A DNA stretch of 64,000 nucleotides from UBA11606 sp964504305 (GTDB lineage Bacteria; Actinomycetota; Acidimicrobiia; Acidimicrobiales; Aldehydirespiratoraceae). The translations under genes and the position numbers were made by a program. Below the pieces are notes generated by a model. The model did not search any database. It was not told the origin of the DNA and was given only the letters and a program-made list of their open reading frames with translations. The DNA is taken from positions 124,001-188,000 of the forward strand of contig CAZDEB010000006.1 of assembly GCA_964504305.1 (NCBI GenBank). The letters run 5' to 3'. Positions 42,926-50,536 of this stretch are shown here, one piece after another. Every line of letters begins with the position of its first letter. The stretch's first letter is position 1.

Positions 42926-44560
42926 ATGTCCACTCCTGTACTCGTCGCAGTCGCCTGGCCCTACGCTTCAGGCAGTCGCCACCTCGGCCACCTGGCCGGC
43001 GCCTACCTTCCCGCCGACGTCTTTGCTCGCCATCAGCGCATGGTCGGCAACGAAGTGCTGATGGTTAGCGGGTCCGACGTGCACGGAACCCCCATCACCG
43101 TGCGAGCCGACGCCGAAGGGGTAACCCCGGCCGACATCGTCAACCGCTACCACTCCGAGTTCGTGTCGCAGTGGGAACAAGTTGGCATTTCCTGGGATCT
43201 CTACACCACGACAGGTACCGATCATCACGCCCGAGTCACTCAAGACATGTTCTTGCGACAGCTCGAAAACGGCCACATCGACAAACGCACATCAGATCAA
43301 TTCTTCGATCCCGAAGCCGAACGGTTCTTGCCCGACCGCTACATCGAAGGAACCTGTCCGCACTGCAACTACGGCGAGGCCCGCGGCGATCAATGCGACA
43401 ACTGTGGCCGCACGCTCGACGCCACCGACCTCATCGCTCCTCGCTCAAAGATCTCGGGCGCAACCCCCGAACTGCGCGCCACCGAGCACTTCTACTTCCG
43501 CTACTCCGACTTCACCGAACGGGTGGGCGAGTTCCTGCGGGCCAAGAAGGGATGGCGCCCCCACGTTTTGAACTTTGCCCTCGGTTGGATCGAAGAAGGT
43601 CTGCACGACCGGGCCATCACCCGAGATCTCGACTGGGGGGTCGAGCTGCCGGTCGACGATCTAGGTCCCGGTAAGCGCATCTACGTCTGGTACGACGCGG
43701 TGATCGGCTACCTCTCGGCATCGCAAGAATGGGCGGCATCCACCAACGACCCCAACCAGTGGCAGCACTGGTGGACCAACGACGAGTCCCGCCACGTGTA
43801 CTTCATCGGCAAGGACAACATTCCGTTTCATTGCTTGTTTTGGCCGGCCCAACTCATGGGCGCCGGCGATCTGCACTTGCCCGACGACGTACCGGCCAAC
43901 CAATACATCACCTTCAAAGGCGGTAAGGCTTCGGCTAGTCGCGGGGTCGGGCTCACCATCGAGCAGGGATTGCACCTCTTCCAGCCTGATGGGCTCCGCT
44001 ACGCGTTGGCGGCCAGCTTCCCCGAACAAGCCGACACCGACATCTCAGTCGAAGAGATCGCCCGGCGAATCAACGAAGAACTCGTGGCCACCTGGGGCAA
44101 CCTTGTCAACCGGGTACTGTCGATGGTCGCCAAGAACTTCGGTGAACAACCCGACACCGGGTCGCGCACCGACCAAGACCGCGCCTTGCTGGCCGAGATC
44201 GACCGGTCGCTGAGCGAGGCCGGCGAACAGATCCACAAGGTCGAGCTTCGGGCCGGGCTGCGCGCCGCCATGGACGGCGCCCAAGCCGTCAACGCCTACC
44301 TCAACTCGACCGAGCCATGGAAGGTCGCCAAAGTCGACCTCGAACGCGCCGGAGTGATCCTCGGCACCGCCCTCGACGCCATCAACGGAATACGGGTTGC
44401 GTTCGGCCCGTACCTGCCCTTCAGTTGCGCCCAACTCGACGATATTCTGGGTCCTGTCGATGGCTGGCAGCGAGTGCCGGTGGCCCCGGGAACGCCGATC
44501 GCCAAGCCGACGCCGTTGTTTCACAAAGTCGACCTCGACGCCATCTTGGCCGACGACTGA
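42926..44560 (+). CDS. metG: Methionyl-tRNA synthetase
   Basis: Class I synthetase of 544 residues charging tRNA-Met. HIGH appears as HLGH (19-22). The zinc domain has CPHCNYGEARGDQCDNCG. The KMSKS loop is altered to KASASRG (FKGGKASASRGVGL). The anticodon-binding helical domain covers about 385-544; no C-terminal tRNA-binding EMAP-like domain is present. TAACCT ends 8 bases before the ATG, indicating a leaderless message. tatD follows after 12 bases, a common pairing. Confidence 0.95.
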   Translation: MSTPVLVAVAWPYASGSRHLGHLAGAYLPADVFARHQRMVGNEVLMVSGSDVHGTPITVRADAEGVTPADIVNRYHSEFVSQWEQVGISWDLYTTTGTDHHARVTQDMFLRQLENGHIDKRTSDQFFDPEAERFLPDRYIEGTCPHCNYGEARGDQCDNCGRTLDATDLIAPRSKISGATPELRATEHFYFRYSDFTERVGEFLRAKKGWRPHVLNFALGWIEEGLHDRAITRDLDWGVELPVDDLGPGKRIYVWYDAVIGYLSASQEWAASTNDPNQWQHWWTNDESRHVYFIGKDNIPFHCLFWPAQLMGAGDLHLPDDVPANQYITFKGGKASASRGVGLTIEQGLHLFQPDGLRYALAASFPEQADTDISVEEIARRINEELVATWGNLVNRVLSMVAKNFGEQPDTGSRTDQDRALLAEIDRSLSEAGEQIHKVELRAGLRAAMDGAQAVNAYLNSTEPWKVAKVDLERAGVILGTALDAINGIRVAFGPYLPFSCAQLDDILGPVDGWQRVPVAPGTPIAKPTPLFHKVDLDAILADD

Positions 44561-44572
44561 ATCGATCACACC

Positions 44573-45337
44573 GTGCCGTGGATCGATCAGCACTGTCACC
44601 TGTCACCGGGCCAAGACGGGGTAGATCAAGTGGTCGAAGCTCGAGCGGCCGGGGTGTTGCGGATGGTGTCGGTCGGGTGCGACCTGGATCAGTCCAAACA
44701 GATGATCGCCGCCGCGAACGAGCACCAAGGGGTGTACGCGACGGCTGGTGTGCATCCCCACGACGCCGATGGTGGGATCGCCGGCATCGAGGATCTTCTA
44801 ACGGCTCGGTCCGTCGTTGCTGTTGGCGAATGCGGACTCGACTACCACTACGACAACTCGGCACGAGAAGCTCAACGGGCCATGTTCGCCGCCCAGATCG
44901 GCCTCGCCCAGCGCCACAAGTTGCCGTTGGTGATTCACTCACGATCGGCATGGGACGAGACCTTCGAGATTCTTGACGCCGAAGGAGTCCCGGACAAGAC
45001 GGTGTTTCACTGCTTCACCGGTGGCCCCGAAGAAGCCCGAGAATGTTTGGCCCGCGGCGCCAAGATCTCGTTTTCGGGCATCATCACCTTCCCGAGCGCT
45101 GGCGACTTGCGAGACGCGGCCGCGGTTTGCCCGATCGACGAGTTGCTGGTCGAGACCGATTCTCCGTATTTGGCGCCTGTCCCACATCGCGGAAAACCAA
45201 ACCGACCGGCGTTGGTGCCGCTGGTTGGTGCCGCAGTCGCGACCGCAAAGGGCATCGATGTGGCCGATGTCGAAGCGACTACGTGGCGTACCGCCGCCGA
45301 GTTCTACGGACTGCCCCAAGATCCACAACAGCCGTAG
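44573..45337 (+). CDS. tatD: TatD family metal-dependent hydrolase (DNase)
   Basis: A TIM-barrel metallohydrolase, 254 residues, starting at GTG. The ligands are all seen: DQHCHL (H7, H9), GVHPHDA, VAVGECGLDYHYDN (Glu), LPLVIHSRSAWDE, VFHCFTGG and LLVETDSPYLAP (Asp). Family members are 3'-5' exonucleases and D-aminoacyl-tRNA or tRNA hydrolases. It follows metG, then comes the Rpf-like gene and rsmA, as in many Actinobacteria. Confidence 0.94.
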   Translation: MPWIDQHCHLSPGQDGVDQVVEARAAGVLRMVSVGCDLDQSKQMIAAANEHQGVYATAGVHPHDADGGIAGIEDLLTARSVVAVGECGLDYHYDNSAREAQRAMFAAQIGLAQRHKLPLVIHSRSAWDETFEILDAEGVPDKTVFHCFTGGPEEARECLARGAKISFSGIITFPSAGDLRDAAAVCPIDELLVETDSPYLAPVPHRGKPNRPALVPLVGAAVATAKGIDVADVEATTWRTAAEFYGLPQDPQQP

Positions 45338-45351
45338 TGCCGCCATCAATG

Positions 45352-45380
45352 TTGCGTTTGTGTTACAGGACGCGTAGCGT
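45352..45380 (+). promoter_or_regulatory. Promoter of the Rpf-like gene
   Basis: TTGCGT (45352-45357) and TAGCGT (45375-45380) are separated by 17 bases. The ATG lies 6 bases after the -10, so transcription should start at or next to the start codon (leaderless). It is the best -35/-10 pair found in the window. Confidence 0.6.
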
Positions 45381-45386
45381 TTTTGA

Positions 45387-46124
45387 ATGGCAGCGAACGG
45401 TCCGGGGCGCAGACGCGGGGTACTGGTCCCAGCCACGGCGGTACTTGTCGCAGCGATCCTTGCTCCGCTCCCCGCCGCTGGCCAATCTTCTGGACCTCAA
45501 TTGAGCATCGACGTTGCTTCGTACTCCGCTCGTGCTGCGCTGTGGTCCAAAGCCAACATGGTCTTTCGAGCCGAGGCGCTGGAGCGGGCCGAACTGTTGG
45601 GTCAAGCCGCCCAAGACAAAGCCGAGGCCGAAGCGGCTGCTCAGGCCGCCCGTGAGGCTGCTGCTCGTACGACCACTACTACCACCAGCATTCCTGCGCC
45701 CACGACCCAAGCTCCGGCAACGACCCAAGCTCCCGCAACAACTCAGGCTCCCGCAACGACCCAAGCTCCCGCAACAACTCAGGCTCCCACAACCCGGGCT
45801 CCGACGAGCACCGCGGCGCCGGTGGTCGAAACGACCACCACGACCGTTGCCCCGACCTCTGGTCCAACGCCAGAACAGTGGGCGGCACTTCGCAACTGCG
45901 AGTCGAGCGGCAATTACGCCGCCGTCAGCTCTAGTGGCCGATACCGCGGGGCATACCAGTTCTCCCAAGCCACTTGGGACTGGGTCGCGGGCTGGTCCAA
46001 CGTCGCGTTGATCGGGGTCGATCCGGCGGCGGCCAGCCCCGGCGATCAAGACGCTCAAGCGCTGGCTCTCTACAACGAACGAGGCGCGAGCCCCTGGCCA
46101 CAATGCGGCGTCCACCTGCTATGA
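45387..46124 (+). CDS. Secreted resuscitation-promoting factor-like transglycosylase
   Basis: 245 residues, secreted. A signal peptide spans about 1-32 (basic GPGRRR, then a hydrophobic stretch, APLPAAG). An Ala/Glu-rich helical segment (62-93) and a Thr/Pro/Ala-rich linker with TTQAPA repeats (106-135) follow. The C-terminal Rpf/lysozyme-like domain begins at EQWAALRNCESSGNYAAV (catalytic Glu172, Cys171) and ends SPWPQCGVHLL with Cys240 for the disulfide. Rpf enzymes cleave peptidoglycan and promote regrowth. It overlaps rsmA by 4 bases. Confidence 0.9.
   Translation: MAANGPGRRRGVLVPATAVLVAAILAPLPAAGQSSGPQLSIDVASYSARAALWSKANMVFRAEALERAELLGQAAQDKAEAEAAAQAAREAAARTTTTTTSIPAPTTQAPATTQAPATTQAPATTQAPATTQAPTTRAPTSTAAPVVETTTTTVAPTSGPTPEQWAALRNCESSGNYAAVSSSGRYRGAYQFSQATWDWVAGWSNVALIGVDPAAASPGDQDAQALALYNERGASPWPQCGVHLL
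45702..45791 (+). repeat. 18-bp tandem repeat coding for the TTQAPA linker
   Basis: Five 18-bp units start at 45702, 45720, 45738, 45756 and 45774. Units 2 and 4 are identical (starting ACGACCCAAGCT), and units 3 and 5 are nearly identical (starting ACAACTCAGGCT). The real duplication unit is therefore 36 bp. It encodes a flexible cell-wall linker; copy number may vary between strains. Confidence 0.85.
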
Positions 46125-46960
46125 CTCACAGCGCGTCCGATGTCAGGGCGCTACTTGAGCGTCACGGCTTGACGGCCCGGCGCGACCTGGGGCAGAACTT
46201 CGTGGTCGACCCCAACACGGTGCGAAAGATCGCGGCGTTGAGTGGGGTTGGCGAAGGCACGCGCGTTGTCGAGATCGGACCGGGCCTCGGTTCGCTCACG
46301 CTTGCGTTGCTCGAGCTCGGAGCAGACGTCACCGCCGTTGAGATGGACTCAAAGTTGGCCGAAGTGCTTCGCGAAGTTGTGGCCGGTCGTGGGGTGCGCA
46401 TCATCGAAGGCGACGCCCGGGCCGTCGCATGGCCCGACATCTTGGCCGACCACGACCGTTGGCATTTGGTGGCCAATCTGCCCTACAACGTCGCCACGCC
46501 GATGATCCTCGATCTTCTTCGCGACGTGCCGCAGATCTCGACGATGCTGGTGATGGTGCAACGCGAAGTTGCCGAACGACTGGCCGCCACGGCGGGGGAG
46601 AGCGCTATTGGAATTCCGTCGGTATTGGTGAGTTACCACGGAGTGGCCAAGATCGTCGGACGAGTTCCGGCCACGGTTTTTCACCCCCAACCGAGGGTCG
46701 AGTCGGCGCTCGTGCAGATCACCAGGCATAGCGAACCGCCAACTGCGCTCCCGCTGGCGACAATCGATCCCCTGATACGGGCTGCCTATGGGCAACGACG
46801 AAAGATGTTACGGAAGTCGCTGGCGGCGCTGGTCGCGGCCGATCAGTTCGAGTCGGCCGGGGTTGATCCGCAAGCTCGTCCGGAGACCCTCGATATTCGA
46901 AGCTGGGCTCGGCTCGCCGCGGCGGCCTCTGAGGACCAGTTGGACCGTAACCTGCCGTAG
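46121..46960 (+). CDS. rsmA: 16S rRNA (adenine(1518/1519)-N6)-dimethyltransferase KsgA
   Basis: Dimethylates the two adjacent adenines in helix 45 of 16S rRNA. ATG 46121 overlaps the Rpf stop (ATGA) and gives 279 residues. SAM motifs: LGQNFVVDPN, VVEIGPGLGSLTLALLELG, VTAVEMDSKLAEVL, IIEGDARAV, and catalytic LVANLPYNVATPMI (NLPY). VFHPQPRVESALVQI and YGQRRKMLRKSL mark the C-terminal domain. ispE begins on its last base. Confidence 0.95.
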   Translation: MTHSASDVRALLERHGLTARRDLGQNFVVDPNTVRKIAALSGVGEGTRVVEIGPGLGSLTLALLELGADVTAVEMDSKLAEVLREVVAGRGVRIIEGDARAVAWPDILADHDRWHLVANLPYNVATPMILDLLRDVPQISTMLVMVQREVAERLAATAGESAIGIPSVLVSYHGVAKIVGRVPATVFHPQPRVESALVQITRHSEPPTALPLATIDPLIRAAYGQRRKMLRKSLAALVAADQFESAGVDPQARPETLDIRSWARLAAAASEDQLDRNLP

Positions 46961-47661
46961 TGCCAACGATCATTGCTCCCGCCAAGCTCACCGTGTCGCT
47001 GCGCGTTACCGGCGTTCGAGATGACGGCTATCACTTGATCGATGCCGAGATGGTCACTCTCGACTTTCATGACACCCTGGAAATCACCGAAGGTAACGGC
47101 CTCGAGATCGTGGGATCGGATCCGCTAGTCGATGCCGGTGATGACAACCTGGTGCGTCGAGCCTTGAGGTTGGCGGGCCGCGAAGCTCACGTTCGTCTCA
47201 CCAAGGAGATCCCAGCCGGGGCCGGACTCGGAGGCGGATCTGCCGATGCGGCCGCCGTTTTGCGATGGGCCGGATTCACCGACCTCGACGACGCCGCCGC
47301 GCTTGGGGCTGACATCGCTTTTTGCCTGGTCGGAGGGCGCGCTCGGGTTAAAGGAATCGGCGAAATAGTAGAGCCGCTTGGTTTCGAACCGCGGATCTAC
47401 ACCCTGGTGACACCGCCGTTTGGGTGTTCAACACCGGCCGTTTACGCGGCGTGGGACGAAATGGGCTCGCCCAGTGGCGACAACGGGAACGATCTGGAGC
47501 CAGCCGCTATTCGCGTCGAGCCCCGGCTGGTGGAGTGGCGCGACAAACTGGAGGCGGAGACCCACTGTCGGCCCAGACTGGCCGGAAGCGGCAGCACATG
47601 GTTTGTCGAAGGGGACTTTGCCCAAGCCGGACGCGTCGTTACGACCACCCCCGTGGGCTGA
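46960..47661 (+). CDS. ispE: 4-diphosphocytidyl-2-C-methyl-D-erythritol kinase, compact form
   Basis: IspE is the GHMP kinase of the non-mevalonate isoprenoid pathway. It shows APAKLTVSLRVTGVRDDGYH (catalytic Lys), IPAGAGLGGGSADAAAVL (ATP motif), LGADIAFCLVGGRARVKGIGE (catalytic Asp), VTPPFGCSTPAVYAAWD, NDLEPAAI and LAGSGSTWFV. At 233 residues it is about 50 shorter than usual; the helix between ATP motif and catalytic loop is trimmed and the tail is short. All key motifs remain. The GTG start overlaps rsmA by one base. Confidence 0.92.
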   Translation: MPTIIAPAKLTVSLRVTGVRDDGYHLIDAEMVTLDFHDTLEITEGNGLEIVGSDPLVDAGDDNLVRRALRLAGREAHVRLTKEIPAGAGLGGGSADAAAVLRWAGFTDLDDAAALGADIAFCLVGGRARVKGIGEIVEPLGFEPRIYTLVTPPFGCSTPAVYAAWDEMGSPSGDNGNDLEPAAIRVEPRLVEWRDKLEAETHCRPRLAGSGSTWFVEGDFAQAGRVVTTTPVG

Positions 47662-47665
47662 ACCG

Positions 47666-47706
47666 CCTACACCAGAGCTACCTACACCAGAGTTACCTAC
47701 ATCAGG
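47666..47706. repeat. 15-bp tandem repeat after ispE
   Basis: Units at 47666-47680 and 47681-47695 read CCTACACCAGAG(C/T)TA, with a partial third, CCTACATCAGG, at 47696-47706. It is non-coding, immediately after the ispE stop. A different repeat array follows 6 bases later, filling the gap between the convergent ispE and bS22 genes. No terminator structure was seen. Confidence 0.8.
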
Positions 47707-47712
47707 ACGCCG

Positions 47713-47780
47713 GACTACTTGCGCCTGACTACTTGCGCCTGACTACTTGCGCCTGACTACTTGCGCCTGACTACTTGCGC
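47713..47780. repeat. 14-bp tandem repeat ending in the bS22 stop codon
   Basis: Four exact copies of GACTACTTGCGCCT start at 47713, 47727, 47741 and 47755; a fifth, 12-bp copy at 47769-47780 covers the last codons and stop of the bS22 gene on the minus strand (CGCAAGTAG). The array looks like amplification of the gene's own 3' end. Because the period is 14, each copy places TAG in a different frame. Confidence 0.88.
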
Positions 47781-47860
47781 TGGTGACGCGTCCTACGCAG
47801 CATCTTCTTGTGCTTCTTCTTACGCATGCGCTTACGGCGCTTCTTGATCAGTGAACCCAC
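47771..47860 (-). CDS. bS22/AURKAIP1-COX24 domain small ribosomal protein (29 aa)
   Basis: A 29-residue, extremely basic protein, GSLIKKRRKRMRKKKHKK followed by MLRRTRHQRK, read from GTG 47860. This is the actinobacterial AURKAIP1/COX24-domain family (usual start MGSVIKKRRKRM), identified as ribosomal protein bS22 in mycobacteria. TAGCGT ends 8 bases before the GTG, supporting this start and a leaderless transcript. The 3' end lies in a 14-bp tandem repeat. Confidence 0.85.
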   Translation of the reverse strand: MGSLIKKRRKRMRKKKHKKMLRRTRHQRK

Positions 47861-47889
47861 GGCAGGCGACGCTAGCGCCAACATGGAGA

Positions 47890-47949
47890 CCTCCCACCGC
47901 TGGGCGAAGATTCTCGTGCGAGAATCGTTGGACGGATTCCAGTGGGAGG
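47890..47949. promoter_or_regulatory. Nested inverted repeats between bS22 and tRNA-Gln
   Basis: Outer arms CCTCCCAC (47890-47897) and GTGGGAGG (47942-47949) enclose an inner perfect palindrome, GATTCTCG-TG-CGAGAATC (47909-47926). The outer left arm covers the expected -35 position of the bS22 promoter on the minus strand. Either a regulator binding region or an RNA structure is possible. A -10-like TACGGT (47974-47979) upstream of the tRNA is a separate element. Confidence 0.45.
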
Positions 47950-47990
47950 GTCTTCTCCGGGCCAAAAAACCGATACGGTTGCCAGCGCCG

Positions 47991-48064
47991 TGGCCCGTAG
48001 TTCAACTGGTTAGAACGTCGGACTTTGACTCCGGATGTTGCAGGTTCGAGTCCTGCCGGGCCAG
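47991..48064 (+). tRNA. tRNA-Gln (anticodon TTG)
   Basis: A full cloverleaf: acceptor TGGCCCG/CGGGCCA (7 pairs), D-stem GTTC/GAAC, anticodon stem TCGGA/TCCGG with loop CTTTGAC, T-arm GCAGG-TTCGAGT-CCTGC. The anticodon TTG is at 48025-48027, reading CAA/CAG. The discriminator base is G (48064), as expected for glutamine. The 3' CCA is not encoded (CAA follows). TACGGT at 47974 is a likely -10. It precedes prs. Confidence 0.93.
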
Positions 48065-48152
48065 CAATTAGGCTTTTCTCAAGGTGTGCGGTCCACTACG
48101 AATCGCGCGTCGTATGCTGCGATTGGGACCGACGCTGAGGGCCACGCACACC

Positions 48153-49136
48153 ATGCAACTGCTGAACCACAAGAAGCTCAAGGTTGTCGCAGGACGAGCA
48201 ACCCAAGAACTCGGACGCGACATCTGCGAAGAGTTGGGGGTGCGCCTTGGTACGCCCAACATCGCCGAGTTTGCCAACGGCGAACTCCACGTCAAGTACG
48301 GCGAGTCGATCAGGGGCTCGGACGTATTCATTATCCAAAGTCACGCCATGTGGGAAGGCACTTCCATCAACGATTCGTTGATGGAGCATCTCATAATGGT
48401 CGATGCGGCCAAGCGGGCGTCGGCCAAACGAATCACCGCGGTTATGCCCTTCTACGGTTACAGCCGCCAAGATCGCAAAGCTTCAGGACGCGAGCCGATC
48501 ACCGCTCGGCTGGTGGCCGACCTGTTCAGCGTGGCCGGCGCCGATCGGCTCATCTCGGTCGATTTGCACTCGGGTCAGATCCAAGGTTTCTTTGATGGCC
48601 CTGTCGACCACCTGACCGCAATGCCGGTCCTGATCGACTATCTGGCCGATCTCCACGAGCCCGACATGGTGATTGTTTCGCCCGATGCGGGTCGCATGAA
48701 AGTGGCCGAGCGTTACACCAACCTTCTCGACGCCGATCTGGCGTACGTTCACAAGCGTCGCTCGCACGAGGAAAAGAATGTGGTGGAGGCCAAAGAAATC
48801 GTTGGTCATGTCGAAGGCCGAACGTGTGTCTTGATCGACGACATGATCGATACGGGTGGCACAATCTGCGCGGCGGCCGAGCTCCTCCACGAGTACAAGG
48901 CCAAGCGGATCATCATCGCCACTACCCACGGCGTGTTTTCGGGTCCGGCGATCGACCGTCTCAAGAACGCTCCCGTCGACATTGTCCTAATCACCGACAC
49001 CTTGCCACTGCCATCCGAAAAGCAGATCGACAAGATCAAAACCCTGTCAATCGCACCGGTAATCGCCCGAGCCATCTCCGCGGTATTCGAAGACACCTCG
49101 GTTTCGGAGATCTTCCACGGCAATCATCTGGCATAA
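48153..49136 (+). CDS. prs: Ribose-phosphate pyrophosphokinase (PRPP synthetase)
   Basis: Makes PRPP from ribose 5-phosphate and ATP. The ATG at 48153 with GAGG about 11 bases upstream gives 327 residues. It has LKVVAGRATQELGRDICEEL, EFANGELHVKYGESIRGSDVF, MPFYGYSRQDRKASGREPI, DLHSGQIQGFFDGPVDHL and the PRPP loop VLIDDMIDTGGTI. Longer in-frame starts run back to 48084 without homology. PRPP feeds upp, nucleotide and histidine synthesis. rplY and pth follow, as in other Actinobacteria. Confidence 0.94.
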   Translation: MQLLNHKKLKVVAGRATQELGRDICEELGVRLGTPNIAEFANGELHVKYGESIRGSDVFIIQSHAMWEGTSINDSLMEHLIMVDAAKRASAKRITAVMPFYGYSRQDRKASGREPITARLVADLFSVAGADRLISVDLHSGQIQGFFDGPVDHLTAMPVLIDYLADLHEPDMVIVSPDAGRMKVAERYTNLLDADLAYVHKRRSHEEKNVVEAKEIVGHVEGRTCVLIDDMIDTGGTICAAAELLHEYKAKRIIIATTHGVFSGPAIDRLKNAPVDIVLITDTLPLPSEKQIDKIKTLSIAPVIARAISAVFEDTSVSEIFHGNHLA

Positions 49137-49250
49137 CCGGTATTTGGCCTAGCTGGCGTGTGGGGATGTTCGCCACCGCCGCTAGTCTGGTGCGCTGGCT
49201 CCAACCGGAGCTTTATCTGTTGACGTGCCCTTCTCAGGAGCCGAAATCCT

Positions 49251-49901
49251 ATGTCTGAACTGCTGCTGAGCGCCGATACCGGTCGCCAGGAAGGGACCCG
49301 CCCGTCCCGTCGCCTCCGTCGCGAAGGCAAGGTTCCCGCGATCGTCTACGGCCTCGATGCCGACCCGGTCGCCGTATCTGTCGACTGGCCCGAACTACGC
49401 CGTGCGCTTACCACCGATGCCGGGCTCAACGCCGTCATCACCCTTCGTATCGAAGGCGAAGATCACCTCTCGGTGATTCGCGACCTTCAGCGTCACCCGG
49501 TGCGTCGCGATGTTATCCACGTCGATTTTCTACGGGTCCGCGCCGATCAAGAGATCGAGGCCGAAGTGCCTTTGGTCCTGGTTGGCGAAGCCACTCTGGT
49601 CCTTCGGGCCGACGGCATGGTCGATCAGACCATGTACCACCTCACGATCAACGCCAAGCCGGCCGCGGTTCCCGACGAAATCGAGGTCGATATCAGCGAT
49701 CTCGATCTTGGTGGTTCCGTCAAGGTTTCCGACGTTGTTCTGCCGGCTGGCGTCTCGACCGATGTTGATGCCGACGAGGCCATTGCCAACGCCGTGATCA
49801 CCCGGTCCACCCGCGAGGCCATGGCGGCCGACGCGGCCGAAGGCGCCGACGGCGAGGGCGAAGTCGCTGGCGACGCACCCGCCGAGTCCACCGACGACTG
49901 A
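49251..49901 (+). CDS. rplY: 50S ribosomal protein L25/general stress protein Ctc
   Basis: A 5S rRNA-binding protein of the CTC type: N-terminal L25 domain (1-95, RPSRRLRREGKVPAIVYGL, HPVRRDVIHVDF) plus a C-terminal beta domain (96-185, VPLVLVGEA...ISDLDLGGSVKVSDVVLP). The acidic tail (about 190-216) is low complexity. The ATG has AGGAG upstream. It sits between prs and pth in the conserved order. Confidence 0.94.
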   Translation: MSELLLSADTGRQEGTRPSRRLRREGKVPAIVYGLDADPVAVSVDWPELRRALTTDAGLNAVITLRIEGEDHLSVIRDLQRHPVRRDVIHVDFLRVRADQEIEAEVPLVLVGEATLVLRADGMVDQTMYHLTINAKPAAVPDEIEVDISDLDLGGSVKVSDVVLPAGVSTDVDADEAIANAVITRSTREAMAADAAEGADGEGEVAGDAPAESTDD

Positions 49902-49921
49902 GCTATCGGCCCGACCGACCA

Positions 49922-50536
49922 ATGGTCCGGCGTTTCAACCAAGAGCGTTCTGGAACGCCTACCGATCTTTTGGTGGTCGGGCTTGGCAACCCCGGCGACG
50001 AATATGCCCAAACTCGCCACAACGCCGGCGCTTGGGTGATCGACGAATTGGTGCGCCGACACGGCGGACGGCTTCGGCGCGGCAAACGTGACAACGCCAA
50101 AAGCGACATCTTGCGGATCGGTGACCACCGAATCGCGGTGGCCATGCCAACGACGTTCTACAACGAAGCGGGTCGGGCCGTAGTGGCATTGGTCAAGCGT
50201 CACGGCATCAACGACTTTTCTCGGCTGGTGCTCGTTCATGACGAGCTCGATATCGAGGTTGGCCGCAGCAAACTTAAATTCGGCGGTGGATTGGCCGGAA
50301 ACAACGGACTCAAATCGGTACGCGCCCATCTACGCACCGAGGACTTTGCTCGATTGAGGATCGGTATCGGCAAGCCGGCACCAGACACGATGAAGGGTCG
50401 CGACTACGTATTGCGTCGGCCAGCGCGCTCCGAGCGACCGGTGCTCGAACAGGTCGTGGCCAACGCGGCCGACGCCATCGAGACCCTCGCGTCCTCCGAC
50501 CTCGAGACCACGATGAACCAGTTCAATCGTGGGTGA
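49922..50536 (+). CDS. pth: Peptidyl-tRNA hydrolase
   Basis: Releases tRNA from stalled peptidyl-tRNA. 204 residues: VVGLGNPGDEYAQTRHNAG (Asn10 and catalytic His20 equivalents), MPTTFYNEAG (Asn68 equivalent) and LVHDELDIEVG (Asp93 equivalent). The usual GGHNGLKS reads AGNNGLKS, so the conserved His113 position is Asn. RLRIGIGKPA and DYVLRRPARSE complete the family pattern. The stop overlaps mfd (GTGA). Confidence 0.94.
   Translation: MVRRFNQERSGTPTDLLVVGLGNPGDEYAQTRHNAGAWVIDELVRRHGGRLRRGKRDNAKSDILRIGDHRIAVAMPTTFYNEAGRAVVALVKRHGINDFSRLVLVHDELDIEVGRSKLKFGGGLAGNNGLKSVRAHLRTEDFARLRIGIGKPAPDTMKGRDYVLRRPARSERPVLEQVVANAADAIETLASSDLETTMNQFNRG

Noticed and set aside
47713..47780. Possible CRISPR-like array
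   Set aside because: The units are contiguous 14-mers without spacers, and there are no cas genes.
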